Part shown: piece by piece, positions 45,901 to 55,388 of the stretch
Layout of the letters: each line of letters starts with the position of its first letter
How positions within the stretch are numbered: position 1 is the stretch's first letter
Origin: Lophium mytilinum
Taxonomy: Eukaryota; Ascomycota; Dothideomycetes; Mytilinidiales; Mytilinidiaceae
Length of the DNA stretch: 64,000 bases
Reading direction: 5' to 3'
Assembly: GCA_010093605.1 (NCBI GenBank)
Contig: MU004201.1
Coordinates: forward strand, 135,216 to 199,215
Made by a program: the position numbers and the translations under genes
The notes under the pieces: generated by a model
Database searches by the model: none
What the model was told of the DNA's origin: nothing
Seen by the model: the letters and a program-made list of their open reading frames with translations, nothing else

Positions 45901-47440
45901 GCATACTAGAGGACCCTACGGGCTCCCAACGCCGCATGCCTAAGCACTTGCTTAAAGCTAGATACTAATTCTCTCTAGCTAACTATGCTATCTAAGGATT
46001 ACAGACTAATATAGTCGATAACCGTTAACTTCTAGTTAATAGAAGGGTCTTTATTCCTAATAATAAGCCCCTATAACGCCGACTATATATAGAATAGCAT
46101 AATTACCCTACTATAGGACATAAGGGATATAAGCGCACGCACTTTACTCTTATCTAGCACTACTACTAGCTATAGTAAAGGAAATTAACTAGTTCTATAA
46201 TAACTATACTATCTGCTGCCGTTCTAAGTACTCTAGAGATAAGAAACACGGTTTCTTAAGGCCCCTACCTATCCCGATTAAGTGCTGGCAGCATCTTAGT
46301 GTTAATTATATTATTGCCCTGCCTAAATACATCTATAGAGGCATTACGTATAAGTATATTATAGTAGTCTATAATAGACTAACTAAACGCCGCTACTTTA
46401 TCCCTATAGATAGCCTTAGCTCTAAGGCTCTTATATAAGCTTTCCTTTCTATCTTTACATTATATAGAATCTCCTAGTCTATCCTCTCTAATAGAGGAAG
46501 TAACTTTATCTCTAAGTTCTAGAGACGGCTCTGCCGACGCCTAGGAATCTCTCTTAAGATGTCTACCGCCTTCCATCCGGAAATAGATAGTTAAACTGAA
46601 CATTCTAACTAAGAACTTAAAGAATATCTTTAGAAATACATTAATTACGCATAAGAGGACTAGGTAGACTGGCTATTTATTATAGAATTCTAAGTAAATA
46701 ATACTACTAACGCCTCTACTAGCATAACGCCCTTCTTTATAGATACTAGCTACCACCCTTACACCGGCCTTAAGCTAGCTACCGCTGTTAATCTAGATTT
46801 AAATAGTAGAGGCAAGGAAGAAATATAAATTGCTAATAATATTGCTACGTCTATAGAGAATCTTACTTAAGTTCTTTAAGAGAACCTAGCTTAGGCTTAG
46901 GAATAATAAGCTGAGCACGCTAATACACACTAAGCGGACGCTCCACTATTTAAGATAGGAGACCTAGTCTATGTTAATACTAGAAACTAGAAAATAAAAT
47001 AACTAGCTAAGAAACTTAACAATAAGTACGCTGGCCCTTAGCCTGTTACCCGTATTATACTAGGAAGTAAAGCTATATAAGTATAGCTTCCTAATTACCT
47101 TAAGGTAGAAGAAATATTTAATGTCTTCCACTCTAACCTTCTACGCTTGTACGAGCCCAACCCTATTCTATTATAGACTCGACCTAAACCACAACCTATC
47201 TATCTAATTTAGGATGAAGAAATAAAGACGTAAAAAGAAGAGTACTTTGTAGATAAGATTATAGATAGCTACTATATTAGACAAGAAGTTTAATATAAGA
47301 TTAAGTAGGTAGATAATTCTAAGTACTACTAGAAGCCTTCTAAGACGTAGATTAACTACTATAACGCTTAGTTATCCTACTAGAAGTACCCGCGTAAGCC
47401 CCGCCCGTCTATCTAAGTTCTACTACCCAGTTAGACACCC
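43000..47440 (+). pseudogene. Gypsy D pol region (fossil, contains a solo LTR)
   Basis: Reverse transcriptase about 44,020-44,720 (KPGKGLRIYINYRDVN-type block near 44,160-44,205; YLNNILVYS near 44,482-44,510 at the YxDD position; FLGLIISTDGIKIDP near 44,619-44,663). RNase H about 44,860-45,088 and 45,315-45,550. Integrase about 46,060-46,800 (HPEIDS and NNTTNASTSITPFF-type blocks near 46,575 and 46,698). Integrase C-terminus about 46,960-47,160. Chromodomain about 47,235-47,420 (VDKIIDSYYIRQEV near 47,250-47,290). Many breaks. Confidence 0.8.
45089..45309 (-). repeat. Solo E-family LTR inside Gypsy D
   Basis: A 221-bp LTR begins TATTACGGTGTAATACAGG and ends GGCTATAACA. The 5-bp duplication CTATT is perfect (45,084-45,088 and 45,310-45,314), and the RNase H sense of D (ELIAI...AFKEFRLEL) is continuous across it. 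No internal region is present, so it arose by LTR-LTR recombination. Orientation is taken from the E element at 55,389, where the same strand borders a polypurine tract. Confidence 0.92.
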
Positions 47441-47590
47441 TAGAAGAAGAATAAAATAATATTTATAGTGTTAGTAGTATATAGCTAGCTAGATTAAGCC
47501 GGAGAAACGCTTATATAGTTAATTTAGTTTATAACCTTCTTTTCTTAGCTACTTCTTATAGGAGCTCGGACCTAAAGGGAAGAAGGGTAG

Positions 47591-47837
47591 TATTAGGCCT
47601 TGCAAGGCCGTTTCCTTTATTCGTTGCAGGACGGGCACGTAGGTCACGTGCCCTTGCGCCTCTTGGCACGCTAGCGCGTTAGCGCGTTAGCGCGTTAGCA
47701 CGTTAGCGCGTTAGTGCGCGCACAGCAGCGTATTTCTAGCTACTGCGCTTGCGTCTCTTTTCTCTCTTTATCTTATAACTTCTATAGTATAGTAATAGAA
47801 ACCTTACCTTTCTCTATACAGCCTATAAGTCCTTATA
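47591..47837 (+). repeat. 3' LTR of Gypsy D with expanded 8-bp repeat
   Basis: Preceded by a polypurine tract (CCTAAAGGGAAGAAGGG, about 47,571-47,587). Five units of AGCGCGTT (one variant) lie at 47,673-47,712, against one to two in the 5' LTR. Right end approximate. Confidence 0.82.
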
Positions 47838-47898
47838 GGTAGGTAGGTAAAAAGAGTGCTTCTAATATCTTCTAGAAGCTAGAAGGATAGCTACTTTA

Positions 47899-48119
47899 TA
47901 TTATAGTGTAATACAGGATTATAATAGAAAACTAGATAGTATTAAGTATATAATAAAGTAGCTACAAGGAGAGAGAGTAGGGCGCGGAGCGCCGGCCGAG
48001 AGGTAGGCGAGGCTGGCGCTAAGCGAGGTTAGGTGATAGTGGCACGTAATAGAAGCCACGTAACGTTATTACCTATAATAGGAACGTATTGCAATAAGGG
48101 TTGCGTTACAGCTATAATA
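47899..48119 (-). repeat. E-family LTR bordering the mitochondrial insert
   Basis: A 221-bp LTR (TATTATAGTGTAATACAGG ... GCTATAATA), a sister of 45,089-45,309. The bases left (CTTTA) and right (TAAAA) do not form a duplication, and no polypurine tract follows, so its right junction with mitochondrial sequence is not a simple insertion. Confidence 0.85.
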
Positions 48120-48606
48120 TAAAATATAAAGACCTAAATTCTTTTATTATAGATGTTAACTTCGATTCTAGATCACTAGTAGTAATATTTGTACCACCCA
48201 TCGTATTACAGTGTTCAATAATAAGTCTATGTTTTAAGATATCTAACTAATCTTATAAGATGTCTATACATAATTTATAATAAAAATTTTCTTTTTTAGT
48301 TATGTCCTATATATATCTATATACTTTAGGTGCACTACCCTTAAATTTATCTTTTAAATCTTAACTTATTATAATAAAATAATTGATTTACTTTTTGTAT
48401 TAAAAATTATAAGCTTGTTTAAAATTACTACTAAGTGTCTAATTATTATACTATATATATGCTTTTATTAATATAATATGCTTACTAATTGCTTTATATA
48501 ATATGCTTACTAATTGCTTTATATAGATTATACTTATAGAATAATTTATAAGTATCTAATACTGTATGTGTATTAAATAGACGTATTCTATAGGGTATTG
48601 CTGTAT

Positions 48607-48972
48607 TTATTTATTATTAGTTAAGATAGATATTACTATAGCTAATTCATCCCCGTTGGGTCCATTATTACCAGGCATCCCGCTTTCAAAATTATATAAG
48701 TTTAAATCTTTTAAGATATCATTTAAGCTATCAATAAAATCTGAAAAAGAATGAACTTCTACGTTATAACAGAATAAGAATAAATATAATAGTAATTTTA
48801 AGTCCAATACATTAAAAAATTCAGGTATTAATCTTCAAAAAAGAAGTATTATTCCTAATCTAATTAAAGTACTACATATAAAATTTAACTTAGACTTACT
48901 AAATATAAATATAAAGAAATAAGATAAAAGAGCTAAAAATATTAAAACGTATACTGTAGAGTTCCCAGGCAT
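48607..48972 (-). CDS. Mitochondrial-code ORF, 121 aa, in the NUMT
   Basis: From ATG at 48,972 to TAA at 48,607-48,609 the minus strand is open if TGA (48,834-48,836) is read as Trp, as in mould mitochondria. In nuclear code only the last 66 codons are open. The N-terminal half is hydrophobic (VLIFLALLSYFFIFIF, a likely membrane segment; a second LLLYLFLFCY segment follows) and the C-terminal half is hydrophilic and acidic, with a GMPGNNGPNGDELA stretch. I do not recognise the family; an intron-related or lineage-specific mitochondrial ORF is possible. It cannot give a full protein in the nucleus. Confidence 0.5.
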
Positions 48973-49099
48973 ATAGTGATAATAATTTATTACTCCTACT
49001 ATACTTCTGGCTATTACACTGAAAACAAGTAGACGACCTAGCTTAAACCTAGGGATAACATAATGCTAGCAGTATAAAACTTAAAAAAAAGATAGTCTG

Positions 49100-49534
49100 T
49101 ATGCATAGTGTAGGATTACCTACACCTATTGCTAGAAAAATTAAAATAGAGATTTTTAGTATTATTGCTATAAATGTTATTACTATTATAGGTATAGTAT
49201 TATAGATATTAGGACTTTAAAAGTGAAATGGTGCAGCTAATACCCTAAATAAAAACCCTATAGAGATTATTACTAAACTTATATTAATATAATAAGGTTT
49301 ATATTATAATAAAATATTACCCGTACTATCCTTAATGTCTAATATAGTATCTAGACTATTCTTTAGTATACTATTTATAATATAGAGATTATCTAGGTTA
49401 GTTGTACCTAAGTTAGCATATAATAAACTAGTACTTAATAGTATAAAACAGAATAATAATCCACCTAATAAAAAATATATTAAACCCCCTAAGGTTGCAG
49501 ATTCAGAATTTCTATATATTGTGGACAGTAAATA
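49100..49534 (-). pseudogene. nad2: nad2 fragment (NADH dehydrogenase subunit 2), mitochondrial origin
   Basis: The minus strand reads through complex I subunit 2 motifs: [40 protein letters not shown] and [11 protein letters not shown] at 49,380-49,534, then AAPFHF and SPNIYNTIPIIVITFIAII at about 49,150-49,240 (family: [22 protein letters not shown]). The protein is a proton-pumping membrane subunit in mitochondria. Here it is an internal piece: both the N-terminus and most of the C-terminal half are missing. It is fused in frame to an atp9 piece upstream. Stops in nuclear code include one at about 49,301. Confidence 0.82.
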
Positions 49535-49714
49535 TACACCTAATATTAAGGCTCTAAAATCTACCCTAATTCCTACTCCTGCTCCAATTAATCCTGTTGT
49601 CGCTAATTCTGTTCCTATTATTCTTGCTGCTTGTACTATATTATTTCTAAATTTAAAGTAATAATATTTATGCATTATTATTGTTATATTAATTGTTGTA
49701 GTACCAAGGTCCAT
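49535..49714 (-). pseudogene. atp9: atp9 N-terminal piece fused to nad2
   Basis: Codons 26-60 of a 136-codon open frame (49,304-49,714) read [20 protein letters not shown] and [15 protein letters not shown], the first helix and loop of F0 ATP synthase subunit c (family: [20 protein letters not shown]...FGALILGV). Three Gly-to-charged changes (Gly to Glu, Gly to Arg twice) are G-to-A type. At codon 61 the frame switches without interruption to nad2. The first 25 codons match the region upstream of the second atp9 copy at the DNA level and are probably not coding. Confidence 0.8.
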
Positions 49715-49821
49715 ATCCTAAAAATTATCCTTATTTAATTTATTACCTATTTAAATTTAATATTATATAATTTATAAAATTAATATAGGTTTCTAAATTA
49801 ATATAGATATATAAATAATTT

Positions 49822-49895
49822 GTATCTTACATAAGATTTAAACTTAGATTAAGATATTAAAAGTATTCTGTTCTACCTTTGAACTAGTAAGAATC
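49822..49895 (-). tRNA. tRNA-Lys(UUU)-like remnant, mitochondrial origin
   Basis: On the minus strand a D-arm-like TAGTTCAAAGGTAGAAC, an anticodon loop CTTTTAA (UUU) and a T-arm TAAG-TTTAAAT-CTTA are in correct order, closed by a partly paired acceptor (about five of seven pairs). Anticodon stem pairing is imperfect. It lies next to the tRNA-Ser gene in the same orientation. Probably a decayed copy. Confidence 0.5.
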
Positions 49896-49900
49896 CGTCA

Positions 49901-49982
49901 GAGAATATCCGATTCGAACGGATGTGGGGTTAAATCTAAATAAGTTTCAAGCTTATTACTGTAAACCTCTTAGTCAATTCTC
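49901..49982 (-). tRNA. trnS: tRNA-Ser(UGA), mitochondrial origin
   Basis: The minus strand starts GAGAATTGACTAAGAGGTTT and ends TATTCTC, pairing six of seven acceptor positions. The anticodon arm is ATAAG-CTTGAAA-CTTAT, giving anticodon TGA. A long variable arm follows (TTAGATTTAACCCCACA), and the T-arm is TCCG-TTCGAAT-CGGA. The long variable arm plus UGA anticodon is diagnostic for class II tRNA-Ser. It looks structurally intact, but being a mitochondrial gene in a silenced nuclear region it is unlikely to be used. Confidence 0.85.
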
Positions 49983-50269
49983 TTTTTTATACTTATTTAT
50001 TTATTATATAAATAACATACATAAGATTATACGCTTAATATTATTTATATATGAATTTATGTTCTATAGTATTCCCTCCTAATTACTAAAAAGTACGTGG
50101 CCGATTAATATAATAATAACACTAATACTAAAAATTAGGCAATCCGTATACTCTATACATATGCCTTTTTTAATTATGGCACTATGTATATAATAGTATA
50201 CAACCTTACTATTCTTACCTTTAGTATTAATATCTATATCTTTACATAGTTTAGTATTAATAGAACTAA

Positions 50270-50512
50270 TTAAAAACGTATAAAATGCTTCTGTATTATA
50301 TAATAATATAAATAACATGCAAGTAAAAATAGTATAATAGCATATAAGAATACTAGTCCTCTAAGCCTAGGGCTTCGGGCTATGCCTAGTATAAAGGTTT
50401 TTAAAACTAACCTAGTTACTACTCCTGCTCCTGCTCTTATTAAACCTATTACTACACTAGTTAATATAGCAAGCGCTAATTCTATTCCTATAATTTTTGC
50501 TGCTAAAACCAT
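50270..50512 (-). pseudogene. atp9: atp9, second mitochondrial-origin copy
   Basis: Starts MVLAAKIIG, the usual fungal mitochondrial start of ATP synthase subunit c, and later reads IGLIRAGAGV and FILGIARSPRLRGLVFLYAI (family: GLIGAGVGI and LILGVARNPSLRG.LFSYAI). About eight extra residues separate the two parts, and several residues are changed. After YAI the match ends; the second helix with the proton-carrying Glu is not recognisable in this frame. The ~45 bp upstream of the start are similar to those upstream of the atp9/nad2 chimera, showing a duplication. Confidence 0.78.
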
Positions 50513-50565
50513 ATTATTATTAAATTAAAGTAATGACATTTATATATTATTATTGTTATATTAAT

Positions 50566-50633
50566 GCGGATAGAGAATTCGCACCTCTAATTATAGGGTA
50601 TAAGCCTAGTGTGTTACTATTATATTAATCCGC
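50566..50633 (-). tRNA. tRNA-Met-like gene with altered anticodon, mitochondrial origin
   Basis: The 68-nt minus-strand sequence starts GCGGATTAATATAATAGTAA and ends ATCCGC, with six acceptor pairs. The anticodon arm is TAGG-CTTATAC-CCTA and the T-arm AGAGG-TGCGAAT-TCTCT. As written the anticodon is TAT; a C-to-T change of CAT (Met), the RIP direction, would explain it, but an original TAT/GAT (Ile) cannot be excluded. It lies just upstream of the second atp9 copy. Confidence 0.6.
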
Positions 50634-50649
50634 ATTAATATTTATTATA

Positions 50650-50728
50650 TAATTTAATGAGCCTAGTATAAAATTTACACTTACATCCTCTAATTATAAA
50701 ACGGGCGCATTACTACTATATAAACCAG
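50650..50728 (-). tRNA. Possible second tRNA remnant, mitochondrial origin
   Basis: The minus strand shows CCTGGTT ... TACTAGG ends (about six of seven pairs) and a T-arm-like TAAG-TGTAAAT-TTTA in the right place. The anticodon arm does not pair well, so no amino acid is assigned. Confidence 0.35.
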
Positions 50729-50753
50729 GCAATAGTTATATAGTTTTTTATAT

Positions 50754-50979
50754 TTTATATAAGGGGCCGATATAATATAAGTAATAAGGTGTATTAACTA
50801 TTACAAAAATCTAAGCTAAGGAGAAGAGAGAGAGCTAGGAGCTCTCGAGAGGTTATAGTTCGACGCCGGCGCACGGGCCGCGGCCTAGCGCCTCGGGCTA
50901 GCGTCTTGCTTAGGTCACGTGAGGGGCGGCACGTAACCTTAGCACGTGATTATTGTAATTCTAGGCTTGTGCTATAATA
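50754..50979 (-). repeat. 3' LTR of Gypsy C with polypurine tract beside it
   Basis: Ends GTGCTATAATA at 50,979, followed by CTACCCCCCCTTTAAAAG, the complement of the polypurine tract. Matches the plus-oriented LTR at 38,331-38,557. It borders the NUMT on its left. Confidence 0.85.
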
Positions 50980-51529
50980 CTACCCCCCCTTTAAAAGCTA
51001 AAGTCCTGTAAGGTTTATAATGTACTATAGCTTCTCTAATCTTTTTATCTTATTCCTATTAAGCTGCCTGTGCAGCCTTTCCTTTTCTATACTTACTATT
51101 ATCTATAGCCTTACTATATCTATTATTTCTATTATTTCCGTCTTTATATTTATCCTTATAGTTATTTTTATAGTTGTCTTTATAGTTGTCTTTATAGCTA
51201 TTCTTAAGCGCTGCAAGCGGACTATATAGGTTAACCTAAGGCCTATTATTAGCTTCTACCTATTAGATTTCTACTTTGGGTTGCCTATGCAGAATAGCCT
51301 TCTTGCAAGACAACTTAGCTACCTAATAAGGTCGTTTATACTTACTTAGGCTGGTACTAAGAATATTTTATAGGCCTACTATTACTGCGGTAGCGCTTAC
51401 GCTCTTACCTATTATCTTCGCGACCTTAGGTTTAGATATACTAAACGTTAAATAAGGTTCTGCTTTAAGGCTGTGCTTATTATAATACTCTATAAGGAGC
51501 TTATTATAGCTGTCTACGTTCTAGTAAGG

Positions 51530-54500
51530 TTTCTATTTAGGCTGGGTATTATTATACCTGGTTTAGGCTATCTTATATATAAGGCAGGGTTTCTTACCTA
51601 TATATAGATCTAGCTGGCGGCCGTTAAATTAGAAATCTAGGACTTTGTTAACGTAGTACTACTCTATAAAGCTATTTTCTTCTATCTTAAGTATAGGTAG
51701 GGGTTCTAGACGTTGTCCTGGAAGGGGCGTCTTATTAAGTTAATAAAGTAGCTAGGGGTAGAATACCGGGAAAATTCCTTTTATAGACTTAGGAAAGTCT
51801 GGCTTATAGGCTATATTATTAATAACTCGCGTCATATAAAAGGAACTGAGATTCTTATAATTAAAGGACTTATTCGGCCGCATAATGTAAATATTCTTAG
51901 TGTTAAGTATAACTATAATGTTAACCTTAAATTCTGGGGCGGGCAGGCGGTTCCGGTCGGCCAGCTCCTTTATTCTTAACTAATTCCAATGTAGTTTTTC
52001 TTTAAGGAACTCGCGCAGGTTGTAAATATAAGTAACTAGCTCCTCGGCTGCATTAACGCCTTGTTGCTTAGGGCCTGGGACAATAACGCCCTATAAGGAT
52101 AGCTTAAGACCACTGCAGGGTGTATAACCCTTAGTAGCTTTAAATAGTAAGACGCTAGTAGATTAATTAATATTAGCGTTGGCTTTAAATTTAGTAAAGG
52201 CAATTAGATTTACCTAGTTATCCTACAAGTAGTAGACGTAGGCACGTAGGTATAATCCGGCGTTAATAAATTTAGTTTAGCCGTCGGTTTTAGGGTAAGC
52301 TTTTGTTAACAACTTTAGGTGCGTTCTAACGCGCTCGCAGAGGTATTTCTAGGAAAAGGAAGTAAACTGGGCGCCTCTATCGGAGATAATGCGGTCTAGA
52401 TAGCCTTCTTCTCGCTAGATCTAGTTAAAAAAGGCTTGTGTAACGTCCTCTAGCTCTATAGAGTTGGGGTAGATAAACTTACGCTTCTTAGAAAGCTAAT
52501 TAATAACTACTATAACGTGTTAGTATATGCGGCCCTTAATAATATAAGGGGGCAGCTTAGTAATAAAATTAATAGAGATGTCTATCTAGTATTAATTTAG
52601 AATAGGAAGTGGTTTAAGTAAGCTATATTTACTATCCTTATATACCTTTATGCGTCTGCATATTAGGCATGCATTAATATATATAGTAATAGAGTTTATA
52701 ATTTCTAGCTAGTAGTACTAGAAGGACAGGCGGTATAAGAGAGAGTTCCTCCTAGCATAGCCTCCTAAAAGAGAGTCGTAAGCTTCCTTAATTGACTGCG
52801 TGCGGAGCTTTGCATTATAAGGGACGTATAAGCGGCCGTTAATAAATAGCCTATTCTTATAGATCTCGCAGTCGCTAAGCTTAATCTTAATGCCTTATTT
52901 CTAAATAAGTTTAAGCGGGATTTATTATTTACTAGTTTCCTTAGCGTGTATAATGCGCTGGAGGATGTTATCTTCTATATAAGCGCGGTTAATCTACTAA
53001 ATAGTAGCGTTGTTAGTATAGTCTTCTAGCAAGTCTTTATCTAACTTATTACTAGGTTTAGATACCTTTAGCGCTCCTTCTTTAGGGATAGGTTCTATAG
53101 GTGCGGGTTTAGGGGCGATTAGTGCTGCAATATGTAGTATTACGTATATCTTTATCTAACGTACCACGGTCTACTACGGTTATAGTTAAGCGCTTCTTCT
53201 TGCCCCTAGTCCTACTAGCGGCTAGAACAATATATAGAATATTAGTTAGGTGCTATTTAGCTATTTTATATATAAGCTGGGCCATTCTAATAATAGAGAC
53301 TTTCTATTTATTTAGAAGCATGCTAGCGAGCTAAGGAGCTTAGTATATGCTGTCTAGTAGATTTCTCTTTTTTAAAATAGCTTATATTTAATGCATTATC
53401 CTAGGATTATTTAGATTGTCTAGAATGTTGCCTAGCCTATAAGTAAGGCTATTAGGCTTAATTTACTATTTGCCAGTTCGCCGGTTTAGGATGAAGTTAC
53501 ATTAAGAAAGATATTTAGCCCATCGGGCTTAACGGCGGTTTAACTGCTTAGAAGATATAAAGTATTCTAGATTCTTATAGTCTATTTATATAAGCGTCGG
53601 GTTAATAACGCCGGTAAGCTTAGGTCGCCATTCCTTAAAGGCTTAGATAATAGTAAGTAATTCTTTATTATAGATCTTATAGTTATACTCCGCCGGGGTT
53701 ATCTTCTTTAATAGAAAGGCAACAGGACGCAGGATTCTATCTAGTTTACGTTGTAAAAGAATTGCGGCTATAATATAATCTAAGGCGTCGGTTTTTAGAA
53801 TATAGTCTAAGTCTAGGTTAAAATAGGCAAGGACCGGGGCTGTTAGAAAGGAGGCTTTAAGTTTCTTTAAGGCTTGCGCTACTAGACTATTAGCGAGTAA
53901 GAGGAAATTACCTTATTCCATTATTTTCTTAGTAAGCTTAGTTAGTAGAGCGGTAATCTATATATAACTAGCAATAAATCGCTAATAGAAATTATAAAAG
54001 CTAAGGAATAGTTAGACGTCTTTAACGTTACGGGGTAGCTTCTAGTTCTAGATGGCGCTAATCTTAGCTGGGTCTATTTCTTTCCCGTTAGGCGTAATAA
54101 TAGGTCTAAGGTACTTAACGCGTTTAACTAAGAAGTGGCACTTGTTAATGTCTAGAAAGAGTCCCGCGTCGCGCGGAGCTATAAGGACGTTTATGCAGTC
54201 CCTTTTATAGTTCTCTTTATTATTACTATAGATAAGAATATTATCTATATAGGCTATATAGTAGACGTCTAGATGCGGGCGTAGTATAGAGTTAATAAAT
54301 AACTAGAACGTGCCGGGGGCGTTGTATAAGCTAAAGGGCATAATATTAAATTTAAAGATGCCGTATTAAGTGTAAAAGGCTGTCTTAGGCTGATTACCCT
54401 TCTTAACGCGGATGTTGTTAGATGCGGCAATAATATTAAAGATGGAGTATATCTTAGCTTTATAAAGCTACATAGTTGTATTACGCAGGAGAGGAGGGGC

Positions 54501-54900
54501 GTTCCTGTTCTTACTTATAATTTTGTTTAGTAAGCGGTAATTAATGTAGATGCAGAGTTCTCCGCCGAGCTTGCGGATAACTATAACTGGCGCCGTAAAT
54601 AGCGACGTGCTAGGGTAAATAAAGCTCTTTCTAAGCATCTTATTAATATAGGCCTTAACGGCACGCAGCTCGTTATAGAAGAGGCCGTATTAGTGCGGGA
54701 CGGGGGGTTTTGCGTTTAGATCTTTAAAGTTACTAGCATGGTTCTAACTAGGCCTATGCGGGGGCAGTTTATTAGCTGCTTGCGGATTAAGAGCGTCTAG
54801 AATCTAATAGAAGAAAGGAGAAATCTTTTATTAAAACTAGTCCTTTATATATAGTAATTTTATTATTTTCTCTTTAAACTAATAATAGTCCTTAGCGGTA
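51530..54900 (-). pseudogene. Gypsy C pol region (fossil)
   Basis: Right to left: reverse transcriptase about 54,000-54,720 with YIDNILIYS near 54,225-54,250 at the catalytic box; RNase H about 53,480-53,900 (NLEYFISSKQLNRR near 53,540-53,585); integrase about 51,950-52,900 (RIISDRGAQF near 52,370-52,400); chromodomain about 51,540-51,660 (VLDF and YIGKK-type blocks). Plus-strand open frames here (51,020-51,229, 53,122-53,334) are antisense shadows. Many breaks. Confidence 0.78.
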
Positions 54901-55388
54901 ACGCCTACTAGGTTTGCGACCTATTATCTATAGGTGTATTAGTTGTCTATATCTAGAGGTTAATCTAGCTGCTTAAAATTCCGTAAAGTAACGGTTATTA
55001 CTATATCTTCGTCGCGTTTAGCTATAGTGGAACAGGCGTACGCGGAGATAAATTAAATATTGTATGCTAGCGGCTTATCTAGTAGAACTAGTTTAGGCGG
55101 AAGAGGCTTACCGTTATAATTAAGCTAAGGGGAGTCTTCCGCGTTATCGGGGCCTTGAACGGCCGGGCTAAGGTTAGGGTTAGAGCTGCGGGGGCTATAT
55201 TAAGAGCCGTGGAAATCGCCTAGGTTCTAGTATAGTTTAATTTAAATATATTTTAAATAAATAAGGCTCTTTATAATAACTAGTCTACTATAACGGAGGC
55301 AGTTAGTTATATAGTAGTTAGATTAGAAGATAAGTTATATCTTCCTAAAACTAATAGTAGGGTTGTAAAGTTAAAGCTAGGGTATACC
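54901..55388 (-). pseudogene. Gypsy C protease/gag remnant
   Basis: Degraded minus-strand sequence upstream of the reverse transcriptase, where protease and the end of gag are expected. No motif is clear enough to place exactly. Cut by the E LTR at 55,389. Confidence 0.4.

Larger units (their letters stand above)
39047..47837 (+). mobile_element. Gypsy element D (chromovirus type), both LTRs present, broken
   Basis: This plus-strand Ty3/Gypsy fossil has 5' and 3' LTRs (215 and 247 bp; they differ mainly by an 8-bp repeat expansion) and is interrupted by a Tc1/mariner element (40,445-41,800) and a solo E LTR (45,089-45,309). Without these it is about 7.2 kb. Parts: gag with a CX2CX4HX4C zinc knuckle, protease, reverse transcriptase, RNase H, integrase and a recognisable chromodomain, i.e. 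the Maggy/Tf1 sort of fungal chromovirus. Dozens of breaks. Target duplication not resolved because the LTR ends have diverged. Confidence 0.88.
48120..50753 (-). other. NUMT: nuclear insert of mitochondrial DNA
   Basis: About 2.6 kb of AT-rich DNA reading mostly on the minus strand carries pieces of fungal mitochondrial genes: two atp9 segments, nad2, tRNA-Ser(UGA), tRNA-Lys-like and tRNA-Met-like genes and an open frame in mitochondrial code. It lies between an E LTR and the C-family 3' LTR, inside solid retrotransposon sequence, so it is nuclear. G-to-A type changes in the genes fit RIP. The gene set (nad2 and atp9 near a tRNA cluster) fits ascomycete mitochondrial genomes. 48,120-48,600 contains one further mitochondrial-looking C-terminal reading (HCNTMGGTNITTSDLESK near 48,160-48,215) that I do not recognise. 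Confidence 0.88.
50754..55388 (-). mobile_element. Gypsy element C, minus strand, 3' portion (truncated by E)
   Basis: Minus-strand Ty3/Gypsy fossil: 3' LTR at the left, then chromodomain, integrase, RNase H, reverse transcriptase and protease/gag going right. It ends at 55,388 where the E LTR starts; the rest, including the 5' LTR, presumably continues beyond E and A2, outside the window. A sister copy starts at 38,331 on the plus strand. Dozens of breaks. Confidence 0.85.

Noticed and set aside
49020-49060. CCTAGGGATAACA-like string resembling a conserved large-subunit rRNA stretch
   Set aside because: The match is about a dozen bases; flanks read as nad2 and an adjacent ORF, not rRNA.
51020-51229. 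69-codon hydrophobic plus-strand frame (possible membrane peptide)
   Set aside because: Lies antisense beside the C-element polypurine tract; low-complexity Ile/Phe/Val product of TA-rich decay.
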